A stretch of 64,000 bases of DNA from Madurella fahalii (taxonomy: Eukaryota; Ascomycota; Sordariomycetes; Sordariales), in the NCBI GenBank assembly GCA_029876055.1, contig CM056879.1:1674001-1738000 (forward strand), given 5' to 3'. The position numbers were made by a program, and so were the translations under genes. Shown here piece after piece: positions 43,352-56,244 of this stretch. The notes beneath the pieces are model-generated. The model was not told where the DNA came from, made no database searches, and saw only the letters and a list, made by a program, of their open reading frames with translations. Numbering within the stretch: position 1 is the stretch's first letter; each line of letters opens with the position of its first letter.

Positions 43352-44507
43352 CTTGTTTGATTCCTTCCCAGTACCGGAATAGATAGAGTCAATGTGCGGT
43401 TCAGGGTCTGATGGCAGGATCTTCGAAGGCGAAAGGGTCTGACTGGCGTTGTGGGCTGCTCTTTTTCAGTTCTGGTCCGTTTGGGCAGCAGGAGGCTGAG
43501 CTGTGCCTCCGAATGCTAGGAGGCATTATTCCGCTGGCCATAATTGGTGGTCGTCAGATTCTTACCGCCACAGCCCTGTGTGATGCGCTGGAATGCTTAC
43601 CCTATGCAAACGCGAAATCATCGCGCTCTGCCGTCGCTGCCAACATCGGAAACCGAAAGACCCAACCCTATCCAAACTTCTCGCCACGCTTCTTTTCCTG
43701 TCGCCGTCCAGTTGACTATTTCTCCCGCCAGTGGTGGAAATCGAACGACGTCTCGTCACGCCTGCTAACTAGCGGTGATTGGTGCAAAAGGTTATTTGGC
43801 GTCTACATCCAAACCCATCAATATTCTCCTGTGTTTATCTGACACCGGCTACAGTCCCCTTTGAATGGGCCGCTTAGGCGTTCGCCTCATATGCGTCCAT
43901 CGTTGGGGACAGCAGCTCATGCACCTCACTGCCCGTGGTCAACTGTCACACCGGCTATTATGCCTAAGGTACCTTCCACAAACTAATCCTGGCTCCTTGG
44001 TAGGGCGTTGTGCAATTACGAGTTGGATGTCGAACATCGGCCGGGTCCTCTTGCCGCCAAATTCTCAGACTCAAACATCAATCATTCGGGGCTGAGAAAC
44101 ACCGGCTGGAAACCCCATGCGGCTCTCTATACCTTCCTGTGGATTGACATATTTGAAGCAGCTAGGGCCGGGGGATGCATTGTCAAAGACTGGCCAACAA
44201 GTACTATGTTCTTCCCCACCCTATTACACGGAGAGCGCTATAGGGATGAGGAAGAGGCTAGGTTGTGGCAAGAGGCGGTAGCACCATTTTGTGCATGTCA
44301 GATTAAACTCAAAGATGTAGAATGGCCCAAGCTGATTGTGGGGATAGATGCTGAGGTAGCCGCGGCGGAGAATCTTCCACATCCGTCGCAATGCAACTTG
44401 AATACTGCCGACAAGCCAAGTGCCAGATTCGAAGGCTTATGTATCTGCTCCGTTCAAGGTTTCGTCCTTACCCGGTTTCACAGCTTCTATGTGTAAGACG
44501 CTATGGT
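43352..44507. other. Intergenic, 1.15 kb
   Basis: Between the NLR relic and the P450 3' end. Plus-strand frames at 43411-43842 and 44008-44496 (162 aa) show no recognisable domain. The latter has fair composition (LRNTGWKPHAALYTFLWIDI), so a lineage-specific gene is possible but unsupported. Confidence 0.35.
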
Positions 44508-46296
44508 CTACCGGGCCACGGGCGTCAAATACACGTTCAGCTTGCCCTTTTCCCACAGGTTGTAAATCCGTTGTTTGCTAACCCAATCCAAGCTGTCCTC
44601 AGCAATATTCAGGTCAAAGTTCCACAGCACCCGAGTCAGAATAAGCCGCATCTCAATGTAAGCAAGATTCCTGCCTAGACAATTCCGCGCCCCGAGGTGG
44701 AAGGGTTGGAATGCCTCCTTGTGGTCGTCGGCGAAAGCGGGATCGCCGAGCCATCGCTCGGGGTGGAACACAAAAGGGTCCTTGAAGTGCTCATCGTTAT
44801 GGTACATGGCCCATTGGTGAATGGCCACGACCGTCTGGAGCAGACGTGTCAGTTGTCGAGCCCTATTTACTGCGTTTAGACTCTTCAAACTCACGTTTTC
44901 AGGGACGTAGTACCCGGCAATATTCGCGCCACCTCTCGGCACAACACGTGGCAGTCCCGTCGGTACCGGCGGGTACATTCGCAGCGCTTCATCCAGGCAT
45001 GCCAGAAGATAAGGCAGCGTGCTGACGCTGGTAAAGTCAATCTCGTCCTCGGATTTGAACGCTCCATGAATCTCAGCCGTGAGCTTCTTCATCGCTTCCT
45101 TATTTGTCAGGAGATAAAACGTGACTCCCGACAAGAGGGTGGCCGTCGTCTCGGATCCGCCGATGATAAGAATGGCGCTGTTCGCTTGGAGCTTCTCGAG
45201 CGTGAGCCCCTAGTTCGTTGTCAGCATGGGTTTCGTCTGCGTCGTATCAAAGTAGCTGTACCCATTCGTCCGCCCGTTTCAACATTCCCTCAACCAGATC
45301 AGCACGTTCCTTTCCGGCCTTGGCAGCCTCCATACGCCTCCGCAGCTTGACCATTGTCATTTCCATGTGCTGCTCGCGCTCCTCCATAAATTTCTTGGGG
45401 ATGACAGCCAGAAGCAGCTTCATCAGAATCGGATAGTGCGCGACGCTCTGAAAGATGGTGCCGGCGCGAGCAACTTCGAATATGGCCTTAACCCAGGGAT
45501 GGTAGTCGGAGTTGTCGAGACAACCAAAGCTGCCCGCCGTCAGCCAGTACTAGAGATTGCGGCCCAAACTCTTAACTCGAACGGGGCCGGCCAAACCAAA
45601 ACCTACCTCTCCCCAAACGCCAAATCCCCAATAACATCAAACGTGGTATAATTATACCAAGCCGCCAAATCCACCGCCTTCTTTCCCGCCTCGCCCTTCT
45701 CCCTCAACCTCCGTATCAACAAGTCAATGTACCCCTTGATCAACGGCTGCTGCTCCCTCATGCTGCGGTCGCTGAACCCGTGGGCCATGGTCCTCCTCAG
45801 CAGCGCATGCTCCTCGCGCCCGGCGTTGACGATGTCGGTGGGCATGTCGTCGACGGGCTTGTAGAAGGTGAGCGACTTCTCCATCTCGACGGCCTCGCCG
45901 GCAACGCTGCCGCCGCCGCGGTGGCCCATGATGTCCTTCCACGCCTGGGGGTCCGAGAAGGCCAGCTCGTTGGGCGCCACGCGCACGACGGGGCCGTAGC
46001 GCTTGTGCAGGTCCAGCATGTCGAAGGGCAGGGTGCCGCCCATGAGTCGTACCGAGTAGCCCCATCGCGTGGCGCGCATGAGCAGCGGCCCCGGGAAGCG
46101 GCGCAGAGGGTGGAAGAAGAGGTTGTAGAGGACATAGCCGGCGATGTACAAAACGAGCTGCAGTGATTGTGTTACCAGAGGGTCTTGCTAGTGATTGGGA
46201 AAAGTGTAAATATTTTTTTCCCTTTCCGTGCGGCAATCATACCAACGCAAAGCTGAGGCTGAATATTTGCCCCAGGCTGAGGCTTAAGAGCGCCAT
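44508..46296 (-). CDS. Cytochrome P450, CYP65 / isotrichodermin C-15 hydroxylase-like
   Basis: Five exons: 46296-46243, 46157-45607, 45529-45262, 45209-44895, 44834-44508; 504 aa with all phases consistent. Residues 1-30 form the ER membrane anchor (MALLSLSLGQIFSLSFAL then LVLYIAGYVLYNLFFHPLRR), followed by the Pro-rich RFPGP hinge. Also seen are GHRGGG and NAGREEHALLRRTMAHGFSD, the oxygen-binding I helix (GGSETTATLL), the K-helix DEALRMYPP (ExxR), FHPERW, and the heme loop FHLGARNCLG with the thiolate Cys. The 60-nt last intron contains no in-frame stop and could be mistaken for coding. Such enzymes hydroxylate terpenoid or polyketide intermediates with NADPH-P450 reductase; the substrate is unknown and no cluster backbone gene is nearby. 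It looks intact. Confidence 0.92.
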
Positions 46297-48850
46297 GTTG
46301 GCGGCATGTGGTGTAGTCGCAAATAGCAGAAGCTAGAGGATGGGCGGGCACCTGACGGTTTTAAGTTTCTGATGCAGCGTCGTATTTTGTACCTAGCCTC
46401 GGATCATTTTGCACTGGTCGTTTGACCCTCCCGAAATCCTGATACGCATACACTTTGCGGTTACGAGTACGAGAAGGGACGGGCGTCATTGTGTTGTCAG
46501 TGGTTGAACCGTTGGATTCCATATTGCCCGACCTCGGTTAACCTATCACAACACATCATTACCGATAGCGATAGCGATAGCGATGGGCGTTAATAGCGGT
46601 GTTAATAGGGTACCCCACAGCGCCCACTTGGGTCCTGAGAACCAAAGGAGACTAGATCTGATTCCCCAGGATGGGTTTAACCCTACACTACGTATAATCC
46701 GCCGCCAAACATCGTAATCTGACAGATGGGTCTGTGATGGCCGAGGTGCCCGGTCAGACCAGCCAAACTACTACTTTCCAGTTTCTGCCCGTAGCCGAGG
46801 GTTTGGACATACCGCCAAGACCGGCCGGGTTTCGTAACACAGGACCGAGAGTTGATTAGTGGGGGATAACTATCCGAGACCGCAGTTCCTTCGATCTTCT
46901 GCAGATCGTATTAGCGTACTCCTAATTGCTGGCGGACCTGTAATCCAGAGTCTAAACTTGGATCTGAGAACTTCGTGTGAGCAAGAACGGCAAGTTGTCG
47001 CTGTATATAATCAACTCAGAAGAGGAGGCCGGGACCTTGCGAAGTAGAAAGTTGTGGAAGTGGCAGCTGGGTATTTAAAAGAGAAAGAAGAATAGGGGTT
47101 TATATAGTGTCTACTAAATGCATGAAGTGCCTCCCGCCGAAAACCGCAACGGGCCCGCAACTATCAGATCTAGTAGAATCTTTAGAGTAAAGTGACGGTG
47201 TCTGATCAGTGCCGACGGTCGCCGTCGTGATAATTAGAGACCGCAACAAGCCATTGAAGATGAAGAAGAAGCATCGCTGAAAGATAGACACATTAGAAAA
47301 TAGCCTGTGGGTTTACTATAATATGCATGGGTGGACATGAGAGCAGGTATGCTCCCGATGGCCACACATGGCTCATAACCAATCGTCGGTGGCGAGCGAT
47401 CATCTTGACTAACACGTATTATCGGGAACTTTAACTTGAGCCTTCCTCTTTTGAGATGTCGCTAGAGCCGATGATTTTATAATGCGTCATGTTAGAGACC
47501 TCTCTGCATTAGTTCGCGCCGCCTTCCGTCAGCTCATGGCATGCTTCGTAATGTATTCCGGGGGGACTACAGAGAAAGGGGGAGAAAAAAGGGCTTTTTT
47601 TTTTTTTTTTTTCCCTCATTGATTGCCGCCAAGAGCCAAGGGGTGCCGTGAATCGAGAACATCGGATTCGATTTTGAGTGTGGGGCGCCAGAGCCCGCAA
47701 GGCTGCTGGCTTCTCGGTCCGGGCAGCGGCGGATATCCAACAAGAGAGAACAAGGGAGGCTTGTGCCTGGTTGATTGGGCTGCAATGACTCCGCAGACGA
47801 GGTTGCCTGGACGGCTAAACTGAACGGCAGAATATACGATTAAATCAGCGCATCTTGAATGGACCTTCCACCAAAGCGACAGAACTTTGGTCTCTGGCAT
47901 CTGATGCCTAAGGCATCGACCGTTGTTCTGCCAAGACGGCCTCCGGACAAGTCGCCCGAGATTCGACCGGGGCTTCTGACAAACCCAGAAGCAGGTCGCG
48001 CCGATGGACAAGAAAGTCCGAACAAGACTAAGAAGGGGGGGGACAAAAAGGCCGTTAAGCCACTCGAGTTCCGTCTGGCAACGTCATGCATGCCACCACG
48101 CAGCTCGCATGATGCGCTATTTGCGTTCCCGTCCGATGCAACGGGTCGGAATGGGCGTTCTCGGGTTGGTGAAATCGCCAGCCCAACAATGGCTTTGAGG
48201 TCAAAAGCATTTGTTGGTAACAGGTGGGGTGTTGCCGGGAATTTATCGCGCTGTTTCGACGCGATTCGCCAAGCTGCAACAGGGAAGAGAGCACCGTCCC
48301 GCACCTGGCATCCTAGTGAAATCGCGACCGGAATTACGTCGTTGGGTGCAAGGAGCTCCCATTTGTGTCGTCAACTTCTTCTTATACACTTCAGAAGGGC
48401 CCGGCATATCTCCATCTCTTGTCTTTCTTAGCCAACACGACTGAACAGAATATCCATTTTCATTGATCTTTCCCAGAGAGCAGATAGAGGACTCAATTGC
48501 AGGGCTGGGGTCTTTGGTTCATTGACAGCTGCTACCCCGCCCTCAGCTGCCCGCTGCCCGCTGCCCCGCCTGACTTCCAAGCTTGCACTGCCAACTTGTC
48601 GGCCATAACGTCACCACCATAACGATTCATCTCCCGCACGAAACACGGCGACTGGACAGCCAGCGATACGGATAGCCTGCAATCGTCAAACGCTCCGTGC
48701 TACACCTGCCGCAATCCTTGGGAACCCGACGCCGACCGACCGAGTAATCCGCCCGAAGACGCCGGAAACAGAGCCAGCGTAGCACCGTACGCCGAGCGCT
48801 CTACCTTTACCGTCTCCGGCCCCGCCAATTTACCACAGCAACAAGTCACA
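46297..48850. other. Long intergenic region upstream of tps1
   Basis: 2.55 kb without a supported gene. It contains a hexamer run of CGATAG (x3) at 46562-46583, a poly-T tract at about 47595-47612, and overlapping GC-rich frames at 47616-48444 on both strands with no domains. The last few hundred bases are the promoter and leader of the trehalose synthase gene. Its length suggests large regulatory space or a lost gene. Confidence 0.4.
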
Positions 48851-50554
48851 ATGCCTGGCGTTGTCGAAAACCAAGGCGCCTCCCCAGGCAGGCTACTCCT
48901 GATCTCCAATCGTCTGCCCATCACCATCAAGCGCTCTGAAGATGGCCAATATACCTTCTCCATGTCGTCCGGTGGTCTCGTTACCGGCCTGAGCGGGCTG
49001 TCTAAAACCACAAGCTTCCAATGGTATGGCTGGCCCGGCCTGGAGGTTCCTGAGGCTGAGGCAGGGCCGATGCGGCAGCAACTGAAGGAAAAGTACAATG
49101 CTATTCCCGTTTTTGTCGATGATGAGTTGGCCGATCGCCACTACAACGGCTTTGCGAGTGAGTCGCGCCACCAATCCGTACCAATTCGTTGTTCATTCCG
49201 CTAACCATCGACCCGTCTCTGTCAGATTCGATTCTATGGCCACTGTTCCATTACCACCCCGGCGAAATCACTTTCGATGAGTCCGCCTGGACTGCTTACC
49301 GCGAGGTCAATCGGCTGTTCGCCAAGACCGTGCTTCAGGATGTACAAGACGGTGATCTGATCTGGGTCCATGATTACCACCTGATGCTACTGCCGGAGAT
49401 GTTGCGCGAGGAGATCGGGGATTCCAAGAAGAATGTCAAGATTGGCTTCTTCCTGCACACGCCCTTCCCCAGCAGCGAGATCTACCGCATTCTGCCTGTT
49501 AGAGAACAGCTGTTGCTAGGTGTCCTGGACTGCGACCTGATCGGTTTCCATACATATGACTATGCGAGGCACTTCCTAAGCAGTTGCTCGAGAATACTGT
49601 AAGCACCCCCTTACTCCGCCGCGTGGGACCTCGAAAACTCACTGAGCCAGTTCAACTCCGACAACCCCGAATGGTGTCGAGTGGAATGGCAGGTTCGTTA
49701 CTGTCGGCGCCTTCCCCATCGGCATTGATCCGGAAAAGTTCGTTGAGGGCCTGAAAAAGCCGAGCGTCCAGAACCGAATTGCGGCGCTGAAGCGCAAGTT
49801 CGAAGGCGTCAAGCTGATCGTTGGCGTCGACCGGCTTGACTACATCAAGGGCGTCCCCCAGAAGCTCCACGCGCTTGAGGTTTTCCTCACCGAGCACCCC
49901 GAGTGGATCGGAAAGATTGTCCTGGTACAGGTCGCGGTTCCTAGCCGGCAAGATGTCGAGGAGTACCAAAACCTGCGTGCTGTGGTCAACGAGCTAGTTG
50001 GCCGCATCAACGGCAAATTCGGCACCATCGAGTTCATGCCAATCCACTTCCTCCACCAGTCAGTCAGCTTTGACGAGCTCACGGCGCTCTATGCCGTCAG
50101 CGATGTGTGTCTGGTCAGCTCGACGCGGGACGGCATGAACCTAGTCTCGTACGAATACATTGCCACGCAGCGCGAGCGTCACGGCGTGATGATCCTGTCC
50201 GAGTTCACCGGTGCAGCCCAGAGCCTCAACGGCAGCCTCATCGTCAACCCATGGAACACCGAGGAACTAGCCAACGCCATCCATGACGCTGTCACCATGT
50301 CGCCCGAGCAGCGCGAGGCAAACTTTCGCAAGCTGGAGCGCTATGTGTTCAAGTACACAAGCGCCTGGTGGGGACAGAGCTTCGTTACTGAACTGACGCG
50401 CATCAGTGCGGCTGAGGAGGGGAAACCTGAAAAGTCGGCCAAGCTGGCGCTGCGGGATGCGGCTGAGGGTGTCGCGGGGGCAGCGAACAGGGCTATTCAG
50501 GGAGCACAGGACGTTGTTGCCGGTGTTGCGGGTGATAATGAGGAACCGGAGTGA
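48851..50554 (+). CDS. tps1: Alpha,alpha-trehalose-phosphate synthase (UDP-forming)
   Basis: Exons 48851-49157, 49226-49598, 49651-50554 (527 aa); introns have GTGAGT..GTCAG and GTAAGC..GCCAG. GT20 glycosyltransferase that joins glucose from UDP-glucose to glucose-6-phosphate, giving trehalose-6-phosphate, the first step of trehalose synthesis and a regulator of glycolytic flux in the cytosol. Visible motifs: LLLISNRLPITIKRSEDG, SSGGLVTGLSGL, WPLFHYHPGEITFDE, WVHDYHLMLLP, FLHTPFPSSEIYRILP, VGAFPIGIDPEKF, IVGVDRLDYIKGVPQKL, VSSTRDGMNLVSYEY and LSEFTGAAQSL. These include the donor- and phosphate-binding residues. It ends in an Ala/Glu-rich tail usual for filamentous fungi. There is no phosphatase domain. 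Fully intact. Confidence 0.97.
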
Positions 50555-51379
50555 TGGGCGAGGATGCTTCCGTTGAGGACGTGGTTCCCGGTACTTATCG
50601 TGGATTTCTGAAGTTATGAAGGCTGGAGAAAATGGATCATCGCGGGGTCTCTCCCGCTGCGGCTCAATCGTGAATAGATCTCCGCTTTAGCGGAGTTAAT
50701 ATCTATTCGGAGATGTTGCTGCTTATGTCAGTGTGCTGTATCTTACATCATTCCTTCTCTCAACGATAGACATATATGCATGGTGCAAAGGCGTTATTGT
50801 ATTTTAGATGCGGTCCAAAGATATTACACTTTGGCACCGGCAAGTCCCCCGATTGCCTTCCGTGGCTGGGTCTCTGGTGTTAACGAGCAAGGTAGCAACG
50901 GGCGAAAAGCGAGGCCTCACATCTTCCTCCGGGTCGCATCCCTCGGGTTCACCCACAGCTACACTACATCGACAACCGGCATGAAGCGGTGCCCCCGGAT
51001 CCTGACATCACGTCCCAGCCGGACTTGGCGCCAAGAATCCGAATGCGAGGAATCCGATCGGGTCCGTCGGATCGGCCCCACAAGGCCATTGCCGCGATCG
51101 TCTCGGAAGCCAATCATGGAACGCCGTGCCACGTCTAAGGGGACTTCGGCTTTGAACGTGGCTGTTCAATGCCCAGGAGGATCCTTACAGGGTAGGTACT
51201 CTGCCTCGCCTAGGGGTAGGCCAACCCTGGGGAAGTTCATATTCCAAACCATGGTGTAGCAAGATGGCGTAATAAATAAGGACTTCCCACCCGCCAACGA
51301 CTCGATCGTAGCCAGACCGACACTCACTAGGTAACCACCCGGCATAATTTGACGACAGTCGAAATAGACGGACATCACC
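50555..51379. other. Intergenic between tps1 and MFS gene
   Basis: Contains an inverted repeat near 50670-50720 (ATAGATCTCCGCTTTAGCGG ... CTATTCGGAGAT) that could act as a 3'-end hairpin of tps1. Frames at 50780-51259 and their antisense have no domain. The promoter of the MFS gene is expected near 51300. Confidence 0.4.
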
Positions 51380-53516
51380 ATGTATCTGGCCTTTCGATAC
51401 GCGAAAAAGCAGTACAGAAGATATCAAGAGAGAAAAGCAGCCCAGCAACAGCTCCCAGCCAGTCCCGGGGGAGCTCACAGCCAAGGTGCGGCCAGGTTCG
51501 ACGATACGACTGCTCTGACGAGTCCCTCTCCCTCAGCGACGCGAACCCCGGGCAGCTCTCGCAAGACAAAAGACGCAAAACCAAAGGAAACCCCCGAAGA
51601 GCGAGCCGAAAAGAAGCGCCGTCGCAAATACCGCCTCAAAATCATCCTCGGTCTCTTCGCGCCTTACACCCTCCAAGCCCTCGACACAACCATTATCGCC
51701 TCAGCAGTCAAATTTATTGCCGATGATTTTGGTATGTCTCCCATCATCATCCCTCCCTCCATAAAAAAAAAGAAAAAAAAAAGGAAAAAGGGAAAGGACT
51801 TGAAAATAAAAAGCAAGAAATTAAATTCTAGAGCCCAAACCCCATTAACAACTCGGGATTCCCCCCCGCACAGACGAACGACACCAACTGAACTGGATCA
51901 TCACGGCCTTCAACCTCACCTCGGCCGCCTTCCTGCCCGTCTTCGCCCAGCTCGCCGACGTCTTCGGCCGCCACGCGGCGCTGCAGACGGCCCTGGTCAC
52001 CATCACGCTCGGGTCGGCGCTGTGCACCGCCGCGCCCGCCCCCACCGCCTTCGCCCTCCTCCTGCTCGGCCGCGCCCTGCAGGGCGTCGGCGCCGCCGGC
52101 ATCAACATCTGCGTCCGCACCGTCCTCGCCGACCGCGTCTCCCTCGCCGACTACGCCAAGAACTGGTCCGTCTTCGCCCTCCTCTCGGCCGTCAGCTTCA
52201 GCATCGGCCCCGTCGTCGGCGGATACCTCACCCAGGTCAGTTGGCGGTGGTGCTTTGCCGTCAACTTGCCTGTCGGTGTGATCGCGATCGGGCTGGTGGC
52301 GTGGTTGTTGAGGGGGGAGCTGGTGCCGGCGCAGGAGGTGGATGAGGGGTTATATGGGCCAGGGAGAGGGGCGACGAGGACGGGGAGGTTCTGGGCGAGA
52401 CTGGGGACGGTGGACTATGGCGGGCAGGTCCTGTTCCTTTTCGGGCTCGGGTTGCTGGTGCTGGCTTTTACCTGGGGAGGGGCGGTGTTTCCTTGGGACT
52501 CGATTGCCGTGCTGGTGTCGTTGGTGGTCGGGGGTGTGCTGACGGTTGCGTGGCTGGTGTATGAATGGGCGATGGCGCCTGGGCGGGCAATGGCGAGGGT
52601 GTTTCCGAGACAAAAGGCCATGATGCCCTGGCGGTTGCTGATGCAGAGGGACATTGGGTTGCTGTTCCTCATCAACTTCGCCATCGGGGTGGCGATGTTT
52701 TCGGTGATGTACTTTATGGACTTGTACTTCACTCTGGTGCAGGGCCACAGCGCGAGCAGGGCTGGACTGGCGCTGCTGTTCTTTCTTCCTGGACTGGGCG
52801 GTAAGTTTCGGAGATTTGTCTCGCTGGCTCAGAGCTGTGCTGATTTAGTTACAGGTGGCGTATACATGGCCATGTTCTTCATCAACGTCTGGCCGCGGCA
52901 GACTCTCCCGGCTTTGCTCATCGGAAGCGTTAGCTCGGCGGTCGGCATTACGGTGTTACCGTGGGCCTGCCAATCCGACAACACACCCCTCATTTACGGT
53001 ATGATGGCGCTCGCTGGCTATGGTGTGGGCATGAACACCAACCCGGGCTCGCTTCATGGCCTGGCCTATTTCCCCGGCATGACAGCACCCATCAGCTGTC
53101 TGGTCTCGTTCGCCGTCCCCTTTGGTGGAACAATCGCATTGACGATTATGTCTACCGTGTTCAACAACAAGAGTGGGCCGAACCACGAGGATCCGAGGAC
53201 TGGAATCGTCTGGGCGTTTATAGCGATGATTCCGATCCTGTGGGCGGGCGTGTTGGTCACGACACTCCTAGGGAATGTTTGGATCCGAAAGGATGGCAGT
53301 CATGAAGTTGTTCATGGCGCGTGGATTTGGAGTCTCGTCAGGGGCAAAGGCCTTGAGAGAGTGACGATGGCAAGGGTGGAGGATGGGAGGTCTAACGATG
53401 ATAACAGTGATGTTCCCCTCGGCGCTGTTGCCCCGACTTTGCTGGTGGCCGAGGCAGATATTGACCGAGCGAGGTACCCAAGAGGCGTCTACGGTAGGAT
53501 GACTTTGAGTGTATAG
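51380..53516 (+). CDS. MFS drug:H+ antiporter-type transporter (DHA2-like)
   Basis: Exons 51380-51731, 51874-52800, 52855-53516 (646 aa); the introns (GTATGT..CACAG, GTAAGT..TACAG) keep phase, and intron 1 is A-rich. A basic cytosolic N-terminus of about 95 residues precedes the first membrane segment (LKIILGLFAPYTLQALDTTI). Motif A reads LADVFGRHAAL after LNWIITAFNLTSAAFLPVFA; motif C, typical of drug/H+ antiporters, is SIGPVVGGYLTQVSWRWCF. About 14 hydrophobic segments fit DHA2. The plasma-membrane exporter would expel toxic or secondary metabolites by proton exchange. No metabolite cluster lies next to it. Confidence 0.92.
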
Positions 53517-54587
53517 CACTAGAGTATATAAAAGAGAAGTTACAAAGATCATCTCTACGCTACTACGGACAGAAACGTAATATACGCCAGCCTGCTATTA
53601 AGCACCCTTCTCTCTACACCATACTGTCGTTCAATCCTCTTCCGTATCGCAATGGCAGGTACTTCTATCCTTGACTGTCCATTTGGCTTCCTCGAACACC
53701 GCTCTAGGAACTCGGCCAAGTCCCTAAAGTGGCACTAGGTAACAGCTAAGTTGCAGGGTGCCTATAATAGTACATCTGCTCCCAGTGGGCCAACAAAGGC
53801 AGCCAAGCTACGTACACTATAGGTATAAGAAACCAGTACTAGGCAACGTAATTAGAGAAACACGAGCAAGGTCGTTAGTAGCGACGGTTAGAACCCCAGT
53901 GATAGCTAGGACGCATGTAATAATTAAGAGCCGACATCCTACTGTAATACCAAACTCGTGATTATTATACAACTATCAACTAGCGGTATATACTTATCAG
54001 AGTAAAGGAGACCCCCGCGGGGGGGGGGGGGGGGAGGTGCCAAAGATGGCTCGCGGCCGGACTGATAAGACAGATAGACAAGACCAAGCGATACCTAAAA
54101 AACTAGGTCCCTATAGCCCAGATGAGCTCAAGATAATATATGTGGATAGAGCTCCCTCTGATCGAAGGAGACTACTTTACAAGCAAGAAAAGCTCTTGAA
54201 TTACGCTAGCACCAAGTGTTAAAAGGCGTCGAACGCATAGGTAAGGACGCCAGCCTGATGATCCCGTGCCAGAGCGCTGCTTCATCGCCGGGCTCACTGC
54301 TTCCTCACCGCCAGGCTCCGTGTTCCCTCAACGCAACGGCTCCGTATCAGGTTCTACAGCCTCCTCCAATTGCAGCAGACGTCTATAGATCTTCTGTTCT
54401 CATACAGACCTAGCTAAGTAGCTAAGACACTCATATCCAGTAGAGCCATCAATACTGGCAACTTGATCCTTGCACCTGCTTCCCATTGGAGATCCCGCGT
54501 ATCTCTCTATTCCTGTCCGCTACTTCGGCTTAGACATCATCTTTTTCGCCATCTCCCGAGTTACTCTTCTTGACAAGTGCTAATACC
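53517..54587. other. Intergenic with a 16-base G run
   Basis: No supported gene. A homopolymer of 16 G lies at 54019-54034, an error-prone site for sequencing and replication. Short frames (53758-53961, 54037-54222) have no domain; the region may contain an unrecognised decayed repeat. Confidence 0.4.
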
Positions 54588-56244
54588 CTAGTCCAGTTCG
54601 CCTGTGTCGTTAAAGATCCTTCGCGTTCCGTCTGATGATTCTCCTATTCTATGGTTAGCGAAGCGTCCGCCTACAATTGCGCGCCGGTCAAATTTGGAGA
54701 ACGAAGGACGTACGTCTAGAGTATATTTGAAGATGGACCACACAATGATTGTGAGTCCAAGAGTGACGACGGCAAAGGGAAGGTAGGTCCACCAAGGCGG
54801 GTTGGATTCTAGGACGTCGATGTTCATGCCGAAGAGGCTCTGTCATCCGTTGCCGGCCGTGCGTTAGCATTTGGTCAGGCGGTTCGGAGTGCGTGGTATA
54901 CGGGGTTTATGACGGATAAACTCTAGGACTGGTAATTGGACTTGTACGTGATGATACGTACGGCGACAAATGTGAGGGGAAGGTAGATGAACTAGTGAAC
55001 AGTTTAATTTAGCGGATGTATTGAATGTCACGATCACGGGAGCCAAATAGTTCGCACCGTTATCCAACTAAGCCGCTTCATGCTCAGACTTGTCGATGTC
55101 GATTTCTGCGCCTCTCTGATCGATGTGAGGTTGAACTCCTGGTTTATAGCACTTCGTTAGCTCGACTGCTGTTTGCCTGGCCTCCTAACCCGATGACAAG
55201 ATCTATGGGTATTCCTGTCGGAGGGCTAGAGTACGGCGGAACCACCCAAGTTCGCAGCGCGGAAACCCACTAGCTCGATAAGCTCCCTAGATGTTGTCTT
55301 TATCATGTCCAACTCTTTATTGAGAAATTTTGTGACGCTCTCAAGCGCCTCGTTGAACCTCGTCATTTCGTCCTCGTCGTGAAACCTCTCGTGCAGAGCC
55401 GTTCGAGAGTTTTTGGACAGGGGATCAGCTTTGTATCCGGCCTGAAGTTCATGGAAGTTGCGCAGTTGCTCTTGTACAGCGGCCTCCAGCCTGACCCAAA
55501 CCAAGGCGTCTTGCAGAAGGGTGTCGATGACTCGTGGGTCAGACCCCTTTGTGAGTAGGATTCGAGAACGCTATGTATATGCCCGGTAGTTAACGGCTTG
55601 CTCAGCTGCGTTCCGACTTACACGTATTCCTTGGGCTGACCGGCATCCCACCATATCTCAAGGGGCAGTTTCCCGTACCATTGTTTTCTGTCGTTGACTA
55701 GCCGTTTGAAAAGTCTTGGTCCATTCATCCCGCACTGCCAGCACAAGCGGGACGAAGAGAAACACAGCAGCTCGGGGGATACGTCCGGGCGTATAGTCGG
55801 AGGTGGTGATGAAATTTATGGATTCCAACGCGTTCGTGTCTCTCTCCAATTTCAAAGCCTGCTCATCGTCTTTGGGAATGGCCGACACCAGGTCATCGTT
55901 CTTTGGCATGATTTCCTCTTTCGAAAGCTTTATCATCATCCACTGGATTCCGTGGACACGTTCAGAGAGCCGAAGAGAATGCGAACGCCGCTCATCGTTA
56001 TTTTCGTTTTCGGCTCGTAGTACAGGGCATCGCGTGGCGAATCCACAGATTAGACAGCCTTTAAACGGTGTTGAGCGTCAAGACGAGTCAGCATCTCTTG
56101 TCATATCAAACCATGTCTTAGGGAAATTCGGACAGTTTGGTCGTAGAGTTCAGATGTCAAGGTTAAGGTACGTGGGGCAAAAACTTTGAAGTGGACACGA
56201 AGCGTAAACGTTAAGGGTCTGATGGTAGGCGGCTGGCGGTATGT
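54588..56244 (-). CDS. CorA-like membrane domain, C-terminal exons of the ankyrin gene
   Basis: Minus-strand exons that join in phase: 55570-55271 (RSRILLTKGSDPRVIDTLL ... TSRELIEL), 55138-55058 (EFNLTSIREAQKSTSTSLSM), a 30-nt microexon 54991-54962 (FIYLPLTFVA) and 54839-54588 (SLFGMNIDVLESNPPWW, then LPFAVVTLGLTIIVWSIFKY). The GMN motif between two membrane helices and the long preceding helix mark the CorA/Mrs2-like fold (Mg2+ channels and fungal relatives). Upstream exon 56058-55624 carries FKGCLICGFATRCPVLRAEN ... VRDEWTKTF, then appears to need a 1-nt shift near 55705 to read RLVNDRKQWYGKLPLEIWW. The link to the ankyrin ORF at 56245 is inferred: that ORF ends at a perfect donor (CAAATGG|GTAAGT), but the joining phase is unresolved. 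It may be a decayed or mis-modelled gene. Confidence 0.6.

Noticed and set aside
44008..44496. 162-aa plus-strand frame as a gene
   Set aside because: Fair composition, but no domain, no clear start context and no splice partners; left as intergenic.
45724..46236. 170-aa frame and other long GC-rich frames over the P450 N-terminal exon
   Set aside because: Ala/Arg/His-rich shadow frames; the P450 exons account for the sequence.
54019..54034. 16-base G run as a functional quadruplex element
   Set aside because: A pure homopolymer with no nearby gene start; more likely slippage or an assembly artefact. Kept only as a caution.
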